From contig NZ_ATVT01000022.1 of assembly GCF_000420865.1 (NCBI RefSeq), positions 1-40,488 of the forward strand: DNA of 40,488 nucleotides, given 5' to 3'. Numbering within the stretch: the first letter of the stretch is position 1; each line of letters begins with the position of its first letter. This document shows, piece after piece, positions 34,174-40,488 of this stretch. The notes under the pieces were generated by a model that saw only the letters and a list, made by a program, of their open reading frames with translations, was not told where the DNA came from and made no database searches. Position numbers and translations under genes: made by a program. Source of the DNA: Butyrivibrio sp. XPD2006 (lineage in GTDB: Bacteria; Bacillota; Clostridia; Lachnospirales; Lachnospiraceae).

Positions 34174-34758
34174 TTACTCTGCTTTTTTTGAGCTGTCATT
34201 ACCAAACTCACACGTCCAGTAAAACTGACCTTTGCTGTCTTCATAAACAGCTATCGCAACTTTTGTAAAATCAGGGCAGAGAAAATTCTCCCTATCAGCA
34301 GGGTTCTCCAGCCATGATTCCATGACTTTTTTTACGTCACCTGAAGCTCTGCAGATATCCTCCCCCAGAAGCATACTCGGATAGAGCGTATACCATTCCG
34401 CTCCATTTGGGCGAATATGGTTCTTATCAAAACTATATGAAATCTCCTCAGCCCGGATTACTGCACAGGTTGCAAGCTCCTGATCCCAGACAAATGCACT
34501 AAGTCCATTGTCATCTCGAGCCGTGTTCAGCATCTCAAAAGCCTCATAAATAAGCTCCTGATTATCAGGCGCCATGTAGTAGCCGTCAATAATATCTTCA
34601 ATATCAGGTGCTGTGCCATAATCAAGCTGTGAAGTATCTCGGTATGCCCTTATTTCCGAGAACTCCATATTATTAGATGCTGTATTTCTACCACAGGCAC
34701 ATATGCACAGTGCCATAGTCGCAGATATCACCTGAATCATAAAGCGACGTCTTCCCAT
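34174..34758 (-). CDS. CAP/SCP-domain lipoprotein
   Basis: 194-residue predicted lipoprotein. The basic start MGRRRFMIQ, a hydrophobic stretch and the lipobox ICAC (Cys22) are followed by a CAP (cysteine-rich secretory / SCP-like) domain with LNTARDDNGLSAFVWDQELA, RAEEISYSF, HIRPNG and the C-terminal VAIAVYEDSKGQFYWTCEFG. The His and Glu typical of the CAP cavity are partly recognisable. The start at 34758 gives a normal lipoprotein signal; an ATG at 34797 overlapping the regulator gene would add 13 polar residues. It is the last gene behind the NarL-type system, so it may be an output or accessory sensor (inference). No terminator is visible after it. Confidence 0.8.
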   Translation of the reverse strand: MGRRRFMIQVISATMALCICACGRNTASNNMEFSEIRAYRDTSQLDYGTAPDIEDIIDGYYMAPDNQELIYEAFEMLNTARDDNGLSAFVWDQELATCAVIRAEEISYSFDKNHIRPNGAEWYTLYPSMLLGEDICRASGDVKKVMESWLENPADRENFLCPDFTKVAIAVYEDSKGQFYWTCEFGNDSSKKAE

Positions 34759-34786
34759 AATTTCTATCCACTCCTCAATATTAGAT

Positions 34787-35440
34787 TTACTTATCATCCT
34801 CTATTACAAGACCTGTAGCCCTGGCCTTTATTGCCAGTTCTGTTCTGTTTTGAAGGTCTGTCTTTTGAAGCATGCTGGATATATGAGTCTTAACAGTATC
34901 CGGGCCTATGAATAGCTTTTCCCCGATCTCAGTGTTGCTCATACCCTTGGTCAGACACCTGAGCACAGCAAATTCTGCCCTGGTAAGGTCAGTACTCTTA
35001 GCCTTTCCGATATATACTGTCGGAGCACTTCCCGGATACACATTTTCTCCAGCCATGGTTCTGTCCATAACATCCAAAAGGTCCGACGCCTCTCCGCCCC
35101 AGTTCTCCTTGTACCAAAAGCTCTCCACACCGATCTTTTTGGCTTTATCGATGTAGGACACTTCAGGCATTGAAGTAACTATTATGATCTTGATATCGGG
35201 GTGTGACTTCTTGATCCTCTCGGCAGCATCAATCCCGTTTGAGCCATCCCTCATGACCACATCCATTATCACCAGATCAACAGCAAATCTGTCGCAGTAC
35301 ATGCTCGCCACAGATGCCGATTCCAGCGCATACAAAAGCTCATATCTGTCAGAATCATCAATCAAAAGCTTAAAAAGCTGTCTTGGCATCGCCTGATCTT
35401 CAACAACAATGACCTTTATCTTTTCAATCATATCTCCCAC
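34787..35440 (-). CDS. NarL/LuxR-type response regulator
   Basis: 217-residue regulator. The receiver has the acidic pair in VVEDQ, the phosphoacceptor D60 in DLVIMDVVMRDGSNG and K111 where the conserved Lys should be. The LuxR-type helix-turn-helix (about 150-205) has LTRAEFAVLRCLTKGMSNTEIGEKL then VKTHISSML. The GTG at 35440 is favoured because AGAGGG lies seven bases upstream, right after the kinase stop codon. It is 12 bases from the kinase gene and should be its partner. Confidence 0.93.
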   Translation of the reverse strand: MGDMIEKIKVIVVEDQAMPRQLFKLLIDDSDRYELLYALESASVASMYCDRFAVDLVIMDVVMRDGSNGIDAAERIKKSHPDIKIIIVTSMPEVSYIDKAKKIGVESFWYKENWGGEASDLLDVMDRTMAGENVYPGSAPTVYIGKAKSTDLTRAEFAVLRCLTKGMSNTEIGEKLFIGPDTVKTHISSMLQKTDLQNRTELAIKARATGLVIEDDK

Positions 35441-35452
35441 TTATGTACCCTC

Positions 35453-36706
35453 TTATATTGCATATACCTCAGGTAATATCTCGCTAAGCCTGCTATCCAG
35501 TGTTATGGTCAAAAGAAATACCGGTATGCTTTTGATCTTCATAGTCCCGCCGTTTCTCTCAACCAGATTTCTAAGATTTAAGAGGCCTCCGCTTTCGACG
35601 ATCTCTTTTCCGGGTGGATTACCGTTATTGCTGATGATGACCTTGATCAGATTTCCATCAGTGACGCACTTTACTACCACCGCATCACCACCTGCATGTT
35701 TAAAGGTATTGACTGTACATTCCCTTATGGCAGCTGCAATTATCTTATTTGCAGCACCTCCATCAGGAATATTTCCCTCAATAACAACAGAAACACCCAC
35801 ATCTTTTGCAGCCCTGAGCACCACCTCAATGTCAGTGGACATATCCTTTTTGTTGTCTTCATCCAGGATACTGATGTTGTTAAGGAATCGGACCACTACA
35901 TCATTCCTGTCCCCCGCACCGGTATCCAGATAATGCTTGGCTGCGCCGATACAATTGCCAAGTTCATCATGTATTCTGATCCTGGTCTTTAAAACTTCTC
36001 CCTCAATGGTCATATCCGTAATTGTTTCGTTGAGGCTGCGAAGTCTTCTACTTTGAATTTCAAGCTCTGCATTCTTCCCCGCAAGTTCTTCCAAAAGCCT
36101 GTGTTCCTCTGTGACATCAAAGGCCAGAACTTCATTTATAGCGCTTCCCCGATAGTCCTTTTTTCTCTGTTCAAAAGAGAATACTCTTCCATCGGACATT
36201 TTTACTATCGGCTCATCAAGTCTGTCTGTTAGCTCTTTTCCATAAGTCGGAGTCCTTCCGCATATCTCTTGTGAAATACTGATCATCGCCGGATTTATCA
36301 TATGAATAGGCTCATTATCATAAAAGAACATAACTCCGTCAGGCAGTGCATTGAATCCCTCTCTAATACTGACAGGCGTGATAGTCGAAAACAGATATGA
36401 ATGTATTTCCAGGATCAGTACCGTGTAAATTACAATGTACCCGTTAACAAGAGCAATCGCTGAGAGCTTAGGCATTTCAGCCACAAAGCTGTACAGCGCT
36501 CCTCTATTTGGATCTGCTTCAACAATTTTTGTTATATACTCAAAGAATATTTGCGAGAATACATATGCTCCCACTGAAAACAATAGGCCCAGAAAGACAT
36601 ATTTAAATTTCCGTCTCCTGTTGATAAAGGTCGAAGATATCGCAATTCCAAGTATGAACATGGCAGTGAAGAAAAGGGCTAAGAGTCTTACATGGATCAG
36701 TTCCAT
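35453..36706 (-). CDS. NarL-class membrane sensor kinase with PAS-like domain
   Basis: 417-residue kinase. Three membrane helices (about 8-28, 36-58, 84-107) are followed by a PAS-like domain (about 115-200, opening FNALPDGVMFFYDN), a coiled coil, and a dimerisation helix with RIHDELGN, where His246 is the likely phosphoacceptor. The ATPase domain has N333 in VNTFKHAGG and the G-box GGLLNLRN (373-380). The usual D in the G1 motif is Asn (ISNNGNPP), a form I recall from other clostridial kinases of this kind. The first ten bases overlap the end of the upstream 7TM gene. With the regulator it forms a complete phosphorelay pair. Confidence 0.88.
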   Translation of the reverse strand: MELIHVRLLALFFTAMFILGIAISSTFINRRRKFKYVFLGLLFSVGAYVFSQIFFEYITKIVEADPNRGALYSFVAEMPKLSAIALVNGYIVIYTVLILEIHSYLFSTITPVSIREGFNALPDGVMFFYDNEPIHMINPAMISISQEICGRTPTYGKELTDRLDEPIVKMSDGRVFSFEQRKKDYRGSAINEVLAFDVTEEHRLLEELAGKNAELEIQSRRLRSLNETITDMTIEGEVLKTRIRIHDELGNCIGAAKHYLDTGAGDRNDVVVRFLNNISILDEDNKKDMSTDIEVVLRAAKDVGVSVVIEGNIPDGGAANKIIAAAIRECTVNTFKHAGGDAVVVKCVTDGNLIKVIISNNGNPPGKEIVESGGLLNLRNLVERNGGTMKIKSIPVFLLTITLDSRLSEILPEVYAI

Positions 36707-38166
36707 AAAACCTTCACCTCACTTCCTGTCTCAAAGGCATCAAATAACGCCTTATGGGAATACTCATAGATGTCTATCATCTTTTCATTGGTCAGCTTCC
36801 CGTAATCACATATGCGAATTCCACATTTTATTCCGGCCATTTTTGCAAAGTTAAAGAGCTCACTTACTGCAATGGAAAAATCTCTTTTCTTTATGTCCTC
36901 TCCACTCTTTACCGCAAGGAGCAGGTTTGCGCCTCTCTTGATAAAGCAGGCTTCAAAGCATGAAATAATCAGCCTTTCCCTAAACTCTTCCTCAGTAAGA
37001 TCCTCCGAGCCTTTAAGGCTTTTTTCTATGATTCCGAAATGAGGTTTCATGTAGCATACGATCTCATCATATATATCATTTTTTACCTTCAGCTTTGCGC
37101 TTCTGGCCTTGATCTCTGCCTCCTCTATCAGCAGAGCATTGCTTTCCCTCAGTTCATCACCGACTTCTTTAAGAGTCCTGTTAAGAGCATTGATCCTGCT
37201 GATGTCCTCACTCCAATAGATCGTGCCTCCCATTATGTTCTTACTGTGCTGCTTGATATCCTCTGAGTCGGTTATTATCTTGTTTTTGGACTCAAGGGTA
37301 GCCTTACCTCTCTTAGCCTTGATAACAGCAGAAATATCAGCAATATTGAAAATCTCGGCATATCCCGAACTTGACGGAAACAGTTTGAAATGGATCATAG
37401 TCTCCCAGAACATGACAAAGGTCATGCTATAGAGCATGGGCATGGTTATAGGGACAGTCCCGAATACTTTCAGATTATCTGAAGTATTAACAAACAGGAC
37501 CAGAGTCAAAGCATAGTGACAAACAGCAATAAAAGAGCCGATAGCGGTTCCCCTTCTAAGCCTCTTTCGAAAGCCTTTATCCAGGATGATAATGAAACTG
37601 ATCAGCATAAGAAGATAGGTCCAGGCCATATTGATGTAAAAAAGTATCCCATGGCCATAGTCCTTGTTCCAATTTGCAAAGCCATCCCCAAATGAAAATG
37701 CCAGCTGATGGTAATCGTTGGTCATGAAAAGAACTATCTGCAACAGAGCAGGCACCAATAAAAGCTTTAGATATACGGGTATCTTCTCTGTCGAAGCTTT
37801 ACCCGTAAGTACAGATATATATAGAGATAAAAGAGGCACGACTGTAGTTGGTATGTAGTACGCATACCACATCCTTCTCTCATAAACCTCAGCACCAGAG
37901 AATATCGTATATTTACATAATTGGGTAAAGTGAAGGAGCATTAGTAAAAGAGCTATAAGACAAAGGAGGAGTCTCTGCCTTCCGACAACAATCCTGGCCT
38001 TGATATAGACTATCCAGACCACACATGCCACGAAACACAAAAAGATAGAGAGATCATTGGTCATAAAATCAGCCGGGGTATATCTGCTGAGTATTGCCAG
38101 CAGATAGATCGCGGTCATCACGTATATAGCGTAGTCATCTGTTTTAATCAGTTTTATCCCGGACAA
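36697..38166 (-). CDS. 7TM sensor protein with degenerate kinase module
   Basis: About 489 residues, start uncertain: TTG at 38166 has GGGAG nine bases upstream; GTG at 38196 and ATG at 38175 lack proper spacing. The first ~270 residues have about seven membrane helices in the style of the HisKA_7TM sensor domain (WYAYYIPTTVVPLLSLYISV). Next come a PAS-like segment (YWSEDISRINALNRTLKEVG) and a coiled coil. The following helix, NDIYDEIVCYMKPHF, aligns with the neighbouring kinase's RIRIHDELGNCIGAAKHYL but has Tyr in place of His. The rest parallels its ATPase domain up to the N-box position (YSHKALFDAFETG) and then stops, without G boxes. It cannot be an ordinary kinase; it probably senses a signal and pairs with the downstream kinase, whose gene it overlaps by 10 bases. 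Confidence 0.78.
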   Translation of the reverse strand: MSGIKLIKTDDYAIYVMTAIYLLAILSRYTPADFMTNDLSIFLCFVACVVWIVYIKARIVVGRQRLLLCLIALLLMLLHFTQLCKYTIFSGAEVYERRMWYAYYIPTTVVPLLSLYISVLTGKASTEKIPVYLKLLLVPALLQIVLFMTNDYHQLAFSFGDGFANWNKDYGHGILFYINMAWTYLLMLISFIIILDKGFRKRLRRGTAIGSFIAVCHYALTLVLFVNTSDNLKVFGTVPITMPMLYSMTFVMFWETMIHFKLFPSSSGYAEIFNIADISAVIKAKRGKATLESKNKIITDSEDIKQHSKNIMGGTIYWSEDISRINALNRTLKEVGDELRESNALLIEEAEIKARSAKLKVKNDIYDEIVCYMKPHFGIIEKSLKGSEDLTEEEFRERLIISCFEACFIKRGANLLLAVKSGEDIKKRDFSIAVSELFNFAKMAGIKCGIRICDYGKLTNEKMIDIYEYSHKALFDAFETGSEVKVLWN

Positions 38167-38218
38167 AATTATCATCTCCCAATAAAATAAATTCACTATA
38201 TACAGTTTACTAAAAAAC

Positions 38219-38260
38219 TAGGGACTGTAAAAGAACTAACAGTCACTTTTACAGTCCCTA
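38219..38260. terminator. Bidirectional terminator between the repeat-protein gene and the signalling operon
   Basis: A perfect 15-base-pair stem (38219-38233 with 38246-38260, arms TAGGGACTGTAAAAG and CTTTTACAGTCCCTA) with a 12-base loop. On the minus strand it is followed by TTTTTT, about 30 bases after the repeat-protein stop codon; on the plus strand by ATATTTTTT. It separates two transcription units, so the signalling operon should have its own promoter, but I find no convincing one in the remaining gap. Confidence 0.88.
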
Positions 38261-38287
38261 AATATTTTTTACTAAAATGTTAAGCTA

Positions 38288-40039
38288 TCATGCTTTCTTC
38301 TTGATAAATACTGAAATGATGTTTGCAACCATACAGCCGGCTACTGCAAGTATCATTATGATAACTCTTGCCATAGAATTAGCTGTATCCTCTGTTGAAC
38401 CTTTTCTTGCGCCGAGTACTACTCCGCTAGGTGCTTCTGCAGAAGCATTTTCTCTTACTTCGCCAAGAACAGCTGCAGGTGCTGTAGCTACCGGTGTATC
38501 TGTAATAGTAGCTGTTGTTACTGTTGTAGGCTCAGATGCCAGTGTCTCAGGAGTTGTCTGCTGAACAGGCTCGTCAGCAGGTGTATCCTGCTGAGGCTCA
38601 TCGTTATTTACAGGATCATCAGGTGTATCCTCTTGCTCTTCCTGTCTTTCCTTTGGAAGCCATCCGCTACCGCTTATGACAACCTTGATCACATCATCAT
38701 AATCAGTGTACTCAACCTCATAGCCGGTTGCTATTTCAACCTCAAACATGGCCGTAATCCCTGAGAAATACTTAAGCCTCATCTGCTCAATAAATGATTC
38801 TGCTTCAAAATCAGGTACGTATGAATAGAAAGTGCCATAATTTACGTTGTTTTTTAGCTCATCAAGGTTAGCCGGATCATTACTTCCGTATTGATTTTGA
38901 TCTTGATCTTTAAGACTGGAATAATATTCATCAACTATATAGTCATCTCCTGATTGGTTAACAATCTGGATCTCAGCGAACTGGATCAGATCAAAGCCAC
39001 CTTTCGCTATTCTGAATATATCTGAAAGATCGATAATGATCTCGTCGAGGCCGCCCGTAACAACTATCCTATAGGCTTCAGTATCCTGTGCGAGTTCATC
39101 TTCCGGACTCACATACTCAACATAATATCCGTCAAAATGTATTTTTCCTTCAATGTCCCTGCCATCCTCAGCAAAATCGACCTGCGTCGCTGTCATTTCA
39201 GTGGCACTTGACAGGATCACCTGATTTACATTTACTACATTTTCGTCTTCTCTTATCTCCTTCTCTTTAGCGTCAACCGCATCCTGATCTGCAAACATTT
39301 CGGGCTCTGTTGTATCAGTATAAGAATCTATAATATACCAGTTGCCATCAACTGATCCGGCAAAGTCCATAGCGTCAGAACGAGACTCAGTATAATAATA
39401 ATTTGTAAATTCTTCACCATCATGAACAACAGTCGCACTTCCTGAATAATCTCCGCCTTTGCTTATAAAATCAGCTTCTATCTTGTCCTGCTCTGCCTGC
39501 TTTTCAGCAGCGATCCTGTCGGCTTGCTCCTCATCCTCAAAGCCTTCGCCGATCCTATCGCCATATTCGTAGTATTCGCTATCGTCATCTTCATCTGCCA
39601 GTACAAGTTCAGGGCCTTCCCAATGAATGCCATTTTCGTCATAGTAATCGTCGTCTTCATCGCCGTAGTCATCATCATCGTCGTCATCATCGCCGTCGTC
39701 GAAGTCATCATCATCGTCGCCGTAGTCATCGTCGTCGCCGTCATCATCGTCATCATCGTCGTCATCATCGTCATAGTCATCATCGTCGTAGTCATCATCG
39801 TCGTAGTCATCATCGTCGTAGTCATCATCGTCGAATTCAGCATCGACATCGCCGGGATTGATATCATCTCCGCCGTCATACTCACCATTGTCATAACCAT
39901 CGTCATAACCATCGTCATAGCCATCTTCCTCAGCATAAACCGGAAGCGAGGCTGCAGTTACCGTGGTTCCCATTACCATTGCTGCCGTTGCACCGGCAAT
40001 CACTTTCAGAACAATTCCTCTTACTCTCTTATTTGCCAT
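38288..40039 (-). CDS. Secreted cell-surface protein with Asp/Tyr tandem repeats
   Basis: 583-residue exported protein. A classical signal peptide (basic MANKRVRG, hydrophobic core, likely cut after VYA-EE) is followed by GYDD-type repeats, then ~100 residues that are mainly Asp and Tyr (YDDDD units). The middle (about 160-480) is a mixed acidic region with no family I know. A Glu/Pro/Thr-rich linker leads to a C-terminal membrane helix (IIMILAVAGCMVANIISVFI) and a KKKA tail. No LPXTG motif is present; VVLGARKGSTEDT precedes the helix. The start at 40039 has GGGAG nine bases upstream; a longer frame would start on that site. The acidic repeats could bind Ca2+ or other cations outside the cell (inference). 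Confidence 0.85.
   Translation of the reverse strand: MANKRVRGIVLKVIAGATAAMVMGTTVTAASLPVYAEEDGYDDGYDDGYDNGEYDGGDDINPGDVDAEFDDDDYDDDDYDDDDYDDDDYDDDDDDDDDDDGDDDDYGDDDDDFDDGDDDDDDDDYGDEDDDYYDENGIHWEGPELVLADEDDDSEYYEYGDRIGEGFEDEEQADRIAAEKQAEQDKIEADFISKGGDYSGSATVVHDGEEFTNYYYTESRSDAMDFAGSVDGNWYIIDSYTDTTEPEMFADQDAVDAKEKEIREDENVVNVNQVILSSATEMTATQVDFAEDGRDIEGKIHFDGYYVEYVSPEDELAQDTEAYRIVVTGGLDEIIIDLSDIFRIAKGGFDLIQFAEIQIVNQSGDDYIVDEYYSSLKDQDQNQYGSNDPANLDELKNNVNYGTFYSYVPDFEAESFIEQMRLKYFSGITAMFEVEIATGYEVEYTDYDDVIKVVISGSGWLPKERQEEQEDTPDDPVNNDEPQQDTPADEPVQQTTPETLASEPTTVTTATITDTPVATAPAAVLGEVRENASAEAPSGVVLGARKGSTEDTANSMARVIIMILAVAGCMVANIISVFIKKKA
39650..39836 (-). repeat. In-frame tandem repeats encoding the Asp/Tyr tract
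   Basis: Degenerate GAT/GAC repeats. The clearest part is four consecutive 15-base units at 39777-39836 (plus-strand unit TCATCATCGTCGTAG, the fourth ending differently), encoding YDDDD. Units are multiples of three, so copy changes would alter length and not frame. Confidence 0.85.
39884..39919 (-). repeat. 12-base tandem repeat encoding YDDG units
   Basis: Three consecutive 12-base units (plus strand ACCATYGTCATA, one base differing in the first) encode the GYDD repeats just after the signal peptide. The unit differs in length from the adjacent 15-base repeats, so the two arrays arose separately. Confidence 0.75.
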
Positions 40040-40112
40040 ATTTGCTATCTCCCTCATAATAGATAAACAAAGTTTCTAACTGCAGATAAGATTTTATATC
40101 CGGAAGTAAAAT

Positions 40113-40137
40113 AAAAAATCACCCAAACGGGTGATTT
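40113..40137 (-). terminator. Hairpin terminator at the right edge
   Basis: AAATCACCC (40116-40124) pairs with GGGTGATTT (40129-40137) around a four-base loop, and the minus-strand reading continues in T. It would stop transcripts coming from the right, from a gene beyond or split by the insertion element. Confidence 0.65.
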
Positions 40138-40153
40138 CAGACTGTAGACAAAG

Positions 40154-40178
40154 TCCACGGCATTCGCCGTGGATTTTT
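40154..40178 (+). terminator. Hairpin at the insertion element's left end
   Basis: TCCACGGC (40154-40161) and GCCGTGGA (40166-40173) with loop ATTC, followed by five T on the plus strand. It probably stops outside transcription entering the transposase gene. Confidence 0.75.
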
Positions 40179-40231
40179 CTTTGTAAAAGTGTCATGAACC
40201 CAGTATTTATCTGGGATTGAGGCACTTTTTC

Positions 40232-40240
40232 TGGTATAAT
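40232..40240 (+). promoter_or_regulatory. Transposase promoter (extended -10)
   Basis: TGGTATAAT is an extended -10 box with a perfect TATAAT. No good -35 is found at 17 bases. It lies about 35 bases before the transposase ATG, just after the second hairpin. Confidence 0.55.
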
Positions 40241-40274
40241 AGAAGTATCAAAGTTGGGAATGGGGATTGCCTTT

Positions 40275-40488
40275 ATGATGACTTCTAATACCGAAAGAAA
40301 ACGCGAACAGATGCAGTTTGTGAGCATGGATGACCTGGTTCCCCAGGACCACATGCTACGTCTTATCGATAAAGCCATTGACTGGTCATTTATATATGAC
40401 CTTGTTGAAGATAAGTATTCATCCGACATGGGCAGGCCCAGCATGGATCCTGTCACTCTCATAAAAATCCCATTCATTCAGTATTTAT
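40275..40488 (+). CDS. IS1182-family transposase, N-terminal part (cut by window edge)
   Basis: The first 71 codons of a transposase, running off the right edge. The start reads MMTSNTERKREQMQFVSMDD and continues with LVPQDHMLRLIDKAIDWSF, IYDLVEDKYSSDMGRPSMDP and FIQYL. This is the DUF772-type N-terminal domain of IS1182/IS5-like DDE transposases. A GGGGA site supports the first ATG. The catalytic DDE part lies beyond the window, so whether the gene is intact cannot be told. Confidence 0.88.
   Translation, partial: MMTSNTERKREQMQFVSMDDLVPQDHMLRLIDKAIDWSFIYDLVEDKYSSDMGRPSMDPVTLIKIPFIQYL

Larger units (their letters stand above)
40141..40274 (+). mobile_element. Probable left end of an IS1182-like element
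   Basis: Noncoding lead-in to a transposase gene. It holds a strong hairpin followed by TTTTT (40154-40178), a second, imperfect hairpin (about 40185-40230), an extended -10 promoter (TGGTATAAT, 40232-40240) and GGGGA eight bases before the transposase ATG. The true end of the element is not defined; ACTGTAGACAAAG at 40141-40153 is a candidate terminal repeat but the other end is outside the window. Confidence 0.5.

Noticed and set aside
38290..38420. Possible LPXTG sortase signal
   Set aside because: Helix and basic tail are present, but no LPXTG or close variant precedes them.
39524..40066. 180-residue plus-strand frame rich in Ile and Val
   Set aside because: It is the antisense of the Asp/Tyr repeat gene; GAT/GAC repeats read as Ile/Val codons on the other strand. 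No ribosome site, and the minus-strand gene has a signal peptide and normal start.
40094..40477. 127-residue minus-strand frame at the right edge
   Set aside because: It covers the hairpins and is antisense to the transposase, whose plus-strand translation matches a known family.

Overview
The window looks like chromosomal DNA from a low-to-mid GC Gram-positive anaerobe of the Lachnospiraceae, probably close to Butyrivibrio or Pseudobutyrivibrio. The evidence is indirect but consistent: AGGAGG-type ribosome binding sites and TTGACA/TATAAT promoters; a dimeric glycyl-tRNA synthetase; ScpA/ScpB; a biotin-dependent Na+ decarboxylase pump; a noncanonical PRPP synthetase; DegV; many small lipoproteins; and no outer-membrane genes. 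Almost every gene is on the minus strand. The only plus-strand genes are one J-domain membrane protein and a truncated transposase at the right edge.

Region by region (transcription mostly runs right to left). 1-557: the 5' end of a 16S rRNA gene, its leader, a near-consensus rRNA promoter, and two hairpin terminators that separate it from the next transcript. 558-7253: a glycogen-debranching enzyme, a small membrane protein, an OmpR-type response regulator, its histidine kinase, a lipoprotein and DegV, tightly packed and ending in a terminator. 7331-12833: a five-gene Na+-pumping decarboxylase operon with two different carboxyltransferases, one biotin carrier, the OadB pump and an OadG-like lipoprotein. 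12832-15073: metallophosphoesterase, scpA, scpB. 15156-15493: rpsU with its own promoter and terminator. 15522-22122: a lipoprotein, glyS, alaS and a 602-residue membrane protein, behind a good promoter. 22134-31854: CNNM/CorC-type membrane protein, yebC, a 605-residue polytopic protein, an M16C peptidase, a DUF4349 lipoprotein, era and recO. 31922-34166: prs and a divergent J-domain membrane gene, with interleaved back-to-back promoters. 34174-38196: a signalling operon with a 7TM degenerate kinase, a NarL-type kinase, a LuxR-type regulator and a CAP-domain lipoprotein. 38219-40039: a secreted Asp/Tyr-repeat protein. 40113-40488: hairpins and the 5' end of an IS1182-like transposase.

Much of the window is housekeeping: translation, chromosome condensation, Era/RecO, PRPP. 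The parts that deserve attention are: (i) the signalling operon, where a 7TM protein carries a kinase module with Tyr in place of the phosphoacceptor His and a C terminus cut off at the N-box, directly overlapping an intact kinase gene; (ii) the decarboxylase operon, which pairs 5S-type and 12S-type carboxyltransferases with a membrane Na+ pump and a lipoprotein-fused gamma-like subunit; (iii) two unrelated envelope proteins with long acidic, Tyr-rich repeats; and (iv) Era with an extra segment of about 50 residues inside its KH domain. All functional statements are read from sequence and known families. No database search was run.
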